This document shows positions 55,400 to 64,000 of a DNA stretch of 64,000 bases, in pieces; position 1 is the stretch's first letter, and each line of letters starts with the position of its first letter. Under the pieces are notes generated by a model. The model searched no databases, was not told the DNA's origin, and saw only the letters and a list, made by a program, of their open reading frames with translations. The translations under genes were made by a program, and so were the position numbers. This DNA comes from Protonemura montana (taxonomy: Eukaryota; Arthropoda; Insecta; Plecoptera; Nemouridae): contig OX387606.1 of NCBI GenBank assembly GCA_947568835.1, positions 1,984,001 to 2,048,000 on the forward strand, in the 5' to 3' direction.

Positions 55400-58300
55400 A
55401 TGTGCGAAGAGCCTCAAAAGTTGTTCCTCATCGAGTTCCTCGTTGAAAATGTGTCAATCTGCAAGACGAAGAGTCTTATCAGCCGTCTGAGCGATGACCG
55501 CACCTGGTTGGATGGACAGACTTGTGTCACCATCCAGTTCCTGGCGTTCCCGTTCCTCGAGGTATGCGAGAAAGACTTCACGCCATGCAAGAGTTCAGAC
55601 GACAACGCAGAGTTCCGCAGCGGCAAGTCGTTGATGTTTCCGCTGTCGCCCGAAATGTTGACGCAATGTCAGACGGATTTCCCCATCAATATCGCCGTCA
55701 ACAGGCGTATGGCGCCCGGGGTTCTACCCGAGACGTTGCTGGTCGGCGAGACTGAGATCCCTCTGCAGGTACCTAAGAGAATCACCAAGTGACTCTTGCT
55801 TTCAGATCTATCTATAGATACAGAATTGCACTCCAATCCGTAAATTAGGTAAGATGCACCTTTTTAAATGCAAAATTGACTTTCCGATGTTAACGAAGTT
55901 GACTAAAGTGCACCTATACAATATGCACGTGTCAATTACTTCTATACCAGTGCAATCTAATTTTTTTCGTCGAATCTTACCTTTTTTCGAATTAATTATC
56001 CCGAATGACAAACAGGTATAAAGAAAGCTGAATAAAATTTGACAGCATGCGGTCTTGCTCGTATTGTTTTGAGAGTTTTAATTTACAAACGATACACAGC
56101 TCTTTCCCGTAAATAATCAAGTGATTTTTACCATATCTATTTGAGTATTTTAAATATGCGTGAGCATTGTGCATCCATAATGATGAACAAAACCAATAAC
56201 TGTGAGCAGGTGAAACGTTAGGGGCTATCAGTTACCGAAATATCTTTGCTAGTCGATACATTCCTGAGATTGAAACCCCACCCTCTTTCCGCTCACATTG
56301 AATTGTAACTTTTGAAAAATGGGGAAGGTTACACTCTTAATTTGAAAAGTCTCTCTCCTGACAGGACACGTTCAACGAGCTTGTGTCGCGCTCTTGCGGC
56401 TGCGACGACGGCGAAGAAACGAGCAAGTCCATCAAGGACACGTACCCCATCCACGCGGCGGGGTGCTGTAAGCAAGTCGGCGACATCACCGTCTACATCC
56501 GCCTCTCTTGCTTCGGCAAGTTCGTCGTCACTCAGTTCCAGATGAACACCGAGAAAAAGTCCTATCTCTTCAAGGTACAGCGGTAATTCGCTTAATATTA
56601 CTTCTCGATACCGTTATTTATTAACTCGCATCCCAAGGGTTTTCAGTAAAGCTTCGTAATTTGCAAATTATATACTTATCCTCACCGGGATTTGGGATAA
56701 TATGGGAAAATAGATTTTATTTTTACCCCCCTCCCGTGGGAAGAAGGGTCATGACAATTAAACAGCTCTCAAGTCCCCGTCGTGCTAAAACCAAAGTTCC
56801 TTTTACGACCGTGGCGCGCATACTTGGCAGGGCAACGAAGACGAGGCCGTATACCAGTGCAAGAAGATGGCGGTCGCCGAGAAGGACTGCGGCTGCACGG
56901 GGTTAGTGGACCCTGACACACTGGAACAGGACTCTCCTCGCCCCCAGTCGTGCCCGCCCATGTGTCCACCGCAGGGCATGATGGGCGGATACGGCATGCC
57001 GCCTATGGGTGGCTATGGAATGGGCATGCCACCCATGGGCGGCTATGGCATGGGTGGCTACGGGCCACCTCCGTGCGGGCCCGGCGCCATGGGCGAGGGT
57101 GCTGCAGCGGGCGACGACGTCGAGGACAAGAACTACGAAGAGATCGGCGCCGAGCTGAACGGGCACGCTCTCAAGATCCGAGTCCCCAAAAAGAAGAAGG
57201 TGAAGAAAGACGGCGACGCTCTGCTGGAAGGCGGCTACATGCCATGCGCGGGTAGTCCACCAGGGCCTTGTGGTATGCAGCAGCAGCAGCAGGGCTACCC
57301 CATGATGGGAGGAATGGGAGGAATGGGTGGCATGGGCGGCTACGGCATGCAGCAGCAGCCGCAGAGGAAGAGCTCGTGCTGTGGCAACAACGCACCCTGC
57401 GACCAGAAGGGCGGTGTTGACCCTGGGTACGGCGGCATGTACGGCATGGGATACGGAGGTAGGTGTATACCCACACTTGCTTGCACTGTAACCAGGGCTG
57501 TTCGGCATGGCATGGCAATCAGCCAGAAACTGTGTCAGCACCGGCTTTGGCAAGCCCTTGAAGTGTAACCCTTCTCTCAGGGGCAAATTGGCATGCTAAT
57601 ATGCTGAGGGTTAACTGTCTCTACATGATTCACTGTAATTTGAAGAAAACGTTTTTTGTTTGAAGAGAACAAGTGCCTTTTAATGTTATCACTCATTACA
57701 AGTCAACGGTTTCCTTGTTGGGGTGTATTGACCTCTCCTTTGCGGTTGCAGGCATGGGGGGCTACGGGATGGGGGGCGGGGGCGGCTACGGCATGGGGGG
57801 CGGGGGCGGCTACGGCATGGGAGGCGGTGGCGGCTACGGTATGGGGGGCGGTGGCGGCGGAGGCGGCACGCCTTGTGGGGCGCCATGTGGGGGGCGCCCT
57901 CTCGGCTCAGTCGGCGTTGACGGCAAGGACATCACCTTCTCCATGCCGTCGGGGCCTGCGCCCTGCGCGCCCAAGAACATCCCCTCACTGCGTTACAAGA
58001 TGTCTTCGGCAGACCAACCGGGGTGCGGACGCGTCATCAAGGTACACAGGTTCACACGGGTTGGAGAAGCTTGGGTCTTCTCCAAGGACTCATTGCTTTA
58101 GTTGACACAATAATGTGCAACCAACGAGACTTGGTTTGTATCTTGTAGCAGTGGGTCCTCCCTTTTTAAAGGTAGTGGTATTTCAGAGTTCAAACAACGG
58201 TGAGTTCATTATGAAAACTAACGACTAATTGGCTGTTCTATTGCCAGGCACTTAGCAAGTCGACAGGCTATTGGGGTGTTAACGTGTACCATGTTAAAGC

Positions 58301-58694
58301 TAGCACCGTTGAGTATAGACATAAGCAACTCAGAAAAATATGAGCCCTTTTGACATCCTGGCATCCATGTTGTCCTCAGGTAGAGCCCGAGGCGCCGGGA
58401 AAGGGGGGCGTAGTGACGGGTCAGACGCAGGCTGAATTGACTGACCCCGAGTCTCGCGACGTGTTCGTGCTGCGCATTGGCAAGCAGACCGACGGCCCCG
58501 ACAAGCGGGCGCGACTCGAACTAGAGCTGAAGACACCCAAGCGCGAGGACCCGAATGCTTGTCAGAATACAACCTCGCACGACACCCAGTACCTCGCCTC
58601 CGACTGCGATGGCGGAGGCAAGGGCGGCAAGGGTGGGAAGGGTGGGAAGGGAAAGAAGGGTGGGAAGGGAGGGAAGAAGGGCAAGAAGAAGTGA
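55400..58694 (+). CDS. Cys-rich protein with GYGM and Gly-Lys low-complexity regions, 603 aa
   Basis: Five exons join in frame: 55400-55768, 56365-56574, 56831-57458, 57752-58041, 58380-58694; total 1812 nt. There is no signal peptide or TM segment. Residues 1-123 are a compact domain (KLFLIEFLVENVSICKTKSL, TCVTIQFLAFPFLEVCEKDF). Residues 124-193 form a Cys-rich domain (SRSCGCDDGEE, AAGCCKQVGDITVYIRLSCF). Exon 3 continues with VYQCKKMAVAEKDCGCTG and then a Met/Gly/Tyr-rich stretch (GGYGMPPMGGYGMGMPPMGG) broken by a basic patch (VPKKKKVKK). Exon 4 has four GGGGGYGM units. Exon 5 ends in a Gly-Lys tail with GGKGGKGKKGGKGGKKGKKK. The N-terminal layout reminds me of insect proteins with domains of unknown function such as DUF4776, many expressed in testis; this is a memory-based, unproven link. 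The tail would bind nucleic acid or tubulin-like acidic surfaces (inference). AATAAA follows 16 bases after the stop. Confidence 0.85.
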
Positions 58695-58710
58695 GCTGAT
58701 ATGTTTAAGC

Positions 58711-58716
58711 AATAAA
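58711..58716 (+). terminator. Poly(A) signal of the Cys-rich gene
   Basis: AATAAA 16 bases after the stop codon; a very short 3' UTR. Confidence 0.65.
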
Positions 58717-58739
58717 CTGGCTGCGTGTCATGTGTTTTT

Positions 58740-61700
58740 GGTATAACGGGTGTTTTGATTTCGGGGGTGACGAGTTGAGTGGATTGTTTTTTGCTGGCTG
58801 TCAACTTTTCCTGCCTTCGGTGACAACTTTGACAGAATTTAGCATGATTTAGTCCAGCCCCTACGCAGTGGTGCCGTGATTATATAGCTTTGCAAGAGGT
58901 ATCTGTTTGATTTCTGTTCATTTTGACAAGTGTCCACATTTCAGCCCGTCAAATTGTACCTCCACCTTTCCTTTTTCACAAGGAAATAATGAAATATAAT
59001 TGTAATGCCTCGGTGGAAGATCCATTTGACATTGCAGCCAAATCTGTCAGAAAATAGTTGTCAGAGGTAAAAGTATTGGTATACCATACGCAGGTTTATA
59101 AGGTAATTTTAGGTAATTGTTAGGAATCTTCATACCCCCTATGCGAGCATAGGCCTGAAGACTTTTAGGAGTCTAAAATTATTCTAAACGATCTAAAAAA
59201 AAAAAACAGCTCATAAAGAAGCGTGTCTATGATTGATATCGGACCAAATTGTGATATTTTGAAAAACGTAGACGGGGTGAGTTTTTGAAAAAGAACTAAA
59301 ATGCACATAATATTTGAAGGCTTTGTGTGATTGCTTCATAAGTTCAATCCATGACTTCATCGTTCCCCTATGCACTGTTTTTTTTTTAGATTTTTTCCTA
59401 GCAAATTTAGGCTCCTTAAAAGTCTTGAGACTTACGGGTGCAAGTAAGGGTACAAAACGCCAGTTTTTAGTATAAAACTCCATCTAAATACTAGATAATG
59501 TAATCAAGAAGTTGATGGAACTCTGCCAGTCGCGATAATGAATGAGAGGATTTATTTAAATAGCCTTTCGATATCAACACTGTGGAGGATGGCCGCGATG
59601 TTGTAGAGATTTGCAACCGGCAGTTCAGTAAACGGATGCTGGAAACGGACATCAAACAACCGTGGTCCATCGTAAGAGCTCTTGTTTGAAAGCCACGGCA
59701 AGATCAAGGCGGCAAGAAAAACAGGAGAATTCAGGAGTGAATTGGACATTTATTTAGTGAATTCCCTCTAGTCGCTTCTAACTTTTGTTTACCCAATTGT
59801 TCTAATATATTTTGTTATATATTTCTTCATATAATACGACGCAACGATCTCAAGCAAGACCCATGTATGTTGCTACGAACGTCTGCTACGCTTACATAGA
59901 TACTTTTATTAAAGATGTAGCATCGATTTGGATTGTATCAAAGATTCCTAAATTATCAATAAAACTACCCCCTTACGGTTGATTTCTTTTATTGCTGTCA
60001 GCTTATCTCGTCTATTTTGCTTGCAAAATGCTTACAACAATGTATTAGCACTAACTTGTTACCGCTTTACACTGGCGTGAAAAATAAAATAACAGTGGAG
60101 CCTTTTGCTGCAAACTAAAAGTATCGTCAAGTTGGTAATTCACGGACGACCGGAATGATTCAACATCGGTAAAAATCAACATTTATAATCGAATCTAGTC
60201 GAATCAATAAAATGACCGAAATGTGAAACAAGAGTTTTCTTCAATTGGTGCCATGATTTCTTGCTGATTCAACCTGACTTAGCGTCAGTCATAAACCAGT
60301 TGCACTATTGCACTGTGATAAAATTCTTCCGGATTCTGAATTCGGTTATCGTGTTCCAACTTGTTATCAATATAAAGATAAAAGGATTAAACGCTCTGTA
60401 AAAAAGGGCGACAGCTAGCGACATCGAATAGCACCTACCACTACCACGTTTTGCCGGCTCGTTTGCTCAGCATGAAATATCTAACCACTCTGACTCGGCC
60501 GAATGCCGGTAAAGCAGTCTCACTAAGTGTCTACAAATGCCGCGAGAGCGCAGCGGTCTTCATTTCCGAGCCATCTTACGTTCGTGTGTCTCCGGAGTTA
60601 TTCGCGAAGCGCGGCACCACAGGCCAGACGTGAACACGTTCGGTGGCACGGTGATCTGTCGGCTAGTCCACGCGGCGAGGTTGCCAGCACAGCCAGGTGT
60701 TCCACAAGCAGCGTGTGCCAGTGTTTCGAGCAGGCCGGGGTCGCACAGGTAAACTACTTCAACCTTATCCCGGTAGTCGATAAGAGGGGTGACTTTTAAC
60801 CTTGGTTAATCTCCTTTCCCATTATAAATCACACGTGTGCACGGGTTATCAGCAAATAAGTGAGCAGAAAACTCTAAGCACGTTGTTCTAGCACGCTTGG
60901 CGAAATTCTACCCACACCCCTGTGATTTTTGCAAGCCGATTTTGATTGACGTGCACTGGCGCCAGAAATCGGCTGGTTTCTGTCCATGCGGTCTGGACTC
61001 TTGGCTTTAGGCAAGGTGCAAGTGCTATGCCAGCGGCGTGCCACTAGGTAGTTCGGGGCTGTTCTTAGCTAGGGTAGCGTCGAGATTCATTTCATTGAGT
61101 GATTTTGCAATGTGGTTGCTGCCCCGTGAGAATTGGTAGCTTGTTTGAATCTGCAAATCCATGTGAAGTCGTCTCCGAAGCAAAACAAAAAAAGTTATTA
61201 CAAAAAATATGACGCAATTGTGTCGGCGCCTTATGGTACTAGCCGTCCCAGATCCTTGTCGTAGTCGGGCTAGAAGCTGACGAAGTGAGAGCGAGACCAT
61301 CGAGTGGTCTCGGGTTCGTACCCCGACTCGGAATAGTGCACATTTTACCCTATTCACTCGCTTCCCGTTGCTACTATCGATTACATTACAGAAAACCCGA
61401 ATGCTCCGTCAATTACAGTGCCAATTCCACAGCCGGCTGCCAACACGCCAATTCATAATTGACATGTCGAATTACATTCACGCGAGTGTTAAACGCCCTG
61501 AGCAAGATTTTCAAAGCAAACCTAAAGTCTGTCCCTGACATTTCTGTAGACTAATAATGTGGTCAAGTCGTACTGGTTCTTAGACTCATTAGATGCAATT
61601 ATTTTCTCATTTTATTGGTATTATTATTATTTTTTTCAATTATTTAATTATGTCATTTTGGAATTTCTCCCTAAAATTCAGGTCAGCCATGGGTCAGAGG

Positions 61701-63080
61701 GGATTCCTAAAACTGGGGCGACGCCAGCAAATGAGTGGACAAAATAGTGACGCAATCGTATCGAATTCATTTCATAAAAGGGGTGCACGGCGCATGGTGG
61801 CTCGTACTTTTAGGTTGCAAATTGGTCTGCCGTGACGTTGACGTGACGCGACGGCGTCGCTGCGGGCGTCGCGTCCAACACACTAGGGAGAAGAAGGGCG
61901 AGATTGCCTAGAGTTGCGGCTATACGCGATGCTTTCCACCCTGTCTCCGTTCCACCGCACAACTAGGCAGCCTCCCAGCGTGACTCGTCAGTAAGGTGCT
62001 AATTACTGCATGATTGCGCGATCCATTGCCAGTTGAACACGATAAAGATCACCTTGACATGAACCTTTGACCCTCCAGAGTGCCGAGCAAAACGTTGCAG
62101 ACTGGGGGTTGGTTGAAACTTGCGATGATTCTTCATCTCACTTAATTTGAAAGATTTGCCTATTGACATCATGTCTACATTTCAGCCAGGATTAGCCCCT
62201 GTATGGTAGCCGTCATTTCCTGGTGCATAATCGTGTGTATCTTCCCGGCGAGTGAATTCTCTCGAGCGTGTCTTCCTGAATCACGCACAGGACGTTTCCC
62301 CGACGTTCCCGACCGTGACTCGTGGGCAGCGAGCCTGGACGTTCCACGAAGTGGCGACCGTACCCGAGTCGCTCCGCCGCTGTAGCTAGCCGCTGTAGCG
62401 TGACGGGTTGGTGACCCACCCTCTCAGGAGGGTGCAGCGGTCCGGTAACTGCATTCCGTCTTGAGTCAGGTCTTGCCGTCTTGTATTTGCAAGGCTAGGA
62501 GAGTCCTCCTACTCCTTCGTAGAGCCACAAGGTACCGCACGGTACAGCTCTTGGACAGCTCAAGGTCCATGACACACTTCAGGCGCAACTTTCAACCCTC
62601 GAGAAAAAAGACTTTGTCTCCGAATTTCGGTCGCCAACTTTGATCCTTTATGTCATTCTCATTGAATCTGGGAGATTCATCTGCATCTGCCCACATCTGC
62701 AATCCATGCACTTACCTGTAATTATCAATTTTGCTCTCTGATTCGCGAACATGGGCAGTGAATATGTCGGCACCGACGACACAGAATAGGAAAGCATGAT
62801 ACTTATTACCTATACTCTGTCAAAAGATATAAAGTACACAGATCATATTTTAGCGGGCTATTTTGGGAGCATCAAAAGTACAACACGCCCTTGTGTATTT
62901 TCACAATTGCTTCCATAATTGACCGTTAAAGCAGTGGATCGATACCGCTTTTAGCAAATTGTCTGTAGAATGATCTTTATTTTAATCACTCAGCGCAGGG
63001 GTTGCTAGGTGTGGTGCAACAAGCAATTGTTCCGATCATCAGGGCTGTGCGTCATCATCCACCCGCTTCCCATGTCAATG
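58740..63080. other. Intergenic, mostly unassigned
   Basis: No complete gene. A CpG-rich stretch at 60440-60748 ends in a consensus donor (TCGCACAG then GTAAAC) and may be a 5' UTR exon of a gene to the right, or a mobile fragment; its GCCGGCTCGTTTGCTC recurs at 18751. A tRNA-like B-box (GTCTCGGGTTCGTACCCC) occurs at 61302-61319, probably a third SINE family. CpG-rich sequence at 61830-62640 shows no joinable exon. Confidence 0.4.
61230..61340 (+). mobile_element. Possible tRNA-derived SINE, third family
   Basis: GGGTTCGTACCCCGACTCGG resembles a tRNA T-arm with B-box; an upstream A-box-like GCTAGAAGCTGACGAAG is weak. It has no acceptor stem, so it is not a tRNA gene. Confidence 0.4.
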
Positions 63081-63084
63081 TCAT

Positions 63085-63142
63085 GCCCTGATCAGCTCGG
63101 CGAGATACCAGCGAAAGTTAAGCAACATGCCTCGAATCAAGT
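63085..63142 (+). mobile_element. 5S-derived SINE head, cut by the LINE
   Basis: GATCAGCTCGGCGAGATACC and AGCGAAAGTTAAGCAAC match the 5S A-box region. The 5S similarity stops at CAAGTG, where the LINE 3' tail begins. Confidence 0.55.
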
Positions 63143-64000
63143 GTATTTGTATTTGTATTTGTATTTTGTTTTATTTCCTTTTTGATCACATACATGATAT
63201 TGGACACGTCAGTTAAACAATGCAATATATTTACAATATACAATGAATACAATGTGCAGTTTGAACACAACAGTCAAAGCTTGTAAAATTCATCCACCTT
63301 GTAAAAGCTTTTTTCTAAAAGAAAAGATTTAAGGTTTTGTTTAAAACTAGTTGTGTTATTTTTAATATTGATGGGCAATGCGCTATACAATTTTATACCC
63401 GCGTACAGTGGCGACCTTGTGTAGTACTTATGCCTATGCATCTTTGTTTTTGGGTTTTGTTTTGTTCTTGTGTCATGTGAGTGTGTTAATTCCCCCTTGT
63501 GTGCATTTGTTTTTACAACATACATTATCACCTGATAAATATAAATACATGCTAAAGTCATTATGTTAAAACGTTGAAATAAAGTCTTGCATGAATCTTT
63601 TATGTAGACCTCAGCTGTTGGATTTCTGCTCGCTTTGGCCATATACCGAACAGCTCTTTTTTGCAGTTTAAATAGTCTTTGGGTTTTTGAGTGGTTGCCC
63701 CAGAGTATGATTCCGTAACTAAGTTTTGCTTGTATGTAAGCATGGTATACTAGCTTACTTGCTGCTAGTCCGGCCACCTCCATTAGTCTTTTTAGCAATA
63801 GACAACTTGACGCAATTTGTTTGCTTATTGTGTCGATGTGTGTGCACCAGTCAGTACCGTCACCGAGGTGAAGACCAAGAAACTTCGTATTCGTTTGTAG
63901 CGCGATACTTTTCCCGTGTAGTTTAATGTAAGGGCTTGTGTCAGTCTTTTCCTTGGCCGTGTATCTCATGCAAGTTGTTTTCGCGTCATTCAAGAAGATG
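63143..64000 (-). mobile_element. Non-LTR retrotransposon (Jockey-like), 3' part, runs off the window
   Basis: The minus-strand ORF 63993-63274 (stop at 63274; open towards the window edge) is the C-terminal part of a reverse transcriptase. KFLGLHLGDGTDWCTHI is the block after the palm, and YIQAKLSYGIILWGNHSKTQ, FKLQKRAVRYMAKA and the final SALPINIKNN are typical of Jockey/CR1-group LINE thumbs. The 3' end at about 63143 is a (CAAATA)n tail after AATAAAAC, as usual for such elements. The catalytic FADD segment lies outside the window. The ORF is unbroken here, so the copy may be young. Confidence 0.88.

Noticed and set aside
60527-60799. Plus-strand ORF with donor-like end at about 60748
   Set aside because: The peptide has no recognisable domain and the region shares a repeat motif with 18.75 kb; kept only as a possible 5' UTR exon.

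Overview
This is a eukaryotic window. Genes are split into short GC-rich exons with GT/AG introns, and the DNA between them is AT-rich and full of minisatellites and SINE-like elements. The gene set points to an arthropod, most likely an insect with a medium-sized, repeat-rich genome: a Ptr/PTCHD-type Patched protein, a midkine/pleiotrophin (miple-like) factor with two C-type domains, an insect-style cysteine-rich protein, and a Jockey-like LINE. I cannot place the species from sequence alone.

Gene layout, left to right: the last two exons of PAN3 (+, 1079-1546); a small two-exon membrane protein (-, 7296-5783) followed by a downstream exon with a second small membrane ORF (-, 4861-4691); V-ATPase subunit F (-, 10385-9763, three exons); a secreted midkine/pleiotrophin-like factor (+, 11840-16264, four exons); a single-pass receptor-like protein with a signal peptide, Cys-rich ectodomain and two PPxY motifs (-, 27082-20739, six exons, one GC-AG intron); a complete 15-exon Patched-domain protein of 992 aa (+, 32596-52628); a 75-aa secreted peptide (-, 54104-53877); a five-exon 603-aa Cys-rich protein with GYGM and GK low-complexity tails (+, 55400-58694); and the 3' part of a non-LTR retrotransposon running off the right edge (-, 63143-64000). 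I built each multi-exon model by requiring canonical splice sites and matching codon phases, and every listed model closes in frame.

Repeats dominate the rest. There are minisatellites with units of 20, 26, 36, 41, 45 (two unrelated), 47, 54, 76/77 and 91 bp. Three mobile families recur. The first is a 5S-rRNA-derived SINE whose 5S head and body have each been amplified in tandem at short microhomologies. The second is a tRNA-derived element with terminal inverted repeats that repeatedly forms snap-back palindromes. The third is a long foldback element bounded by roughly 8-13 bp direct repeats. The Patched gene alone carries seven arrays of these kinds in its introns. Long ORFs inside the arrays come from stop-free repeat units and are not genes.

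The genes show no sign of being an operon or a joint pathway; they are ordinary neighbours. The most interesting signals are the possible dicistronic membrane microprotein transcript, the GC-AG intron fixed by codon phase, the snap-back tRNA elements, and the microhomology origin of minisatellites from SINE sequence.
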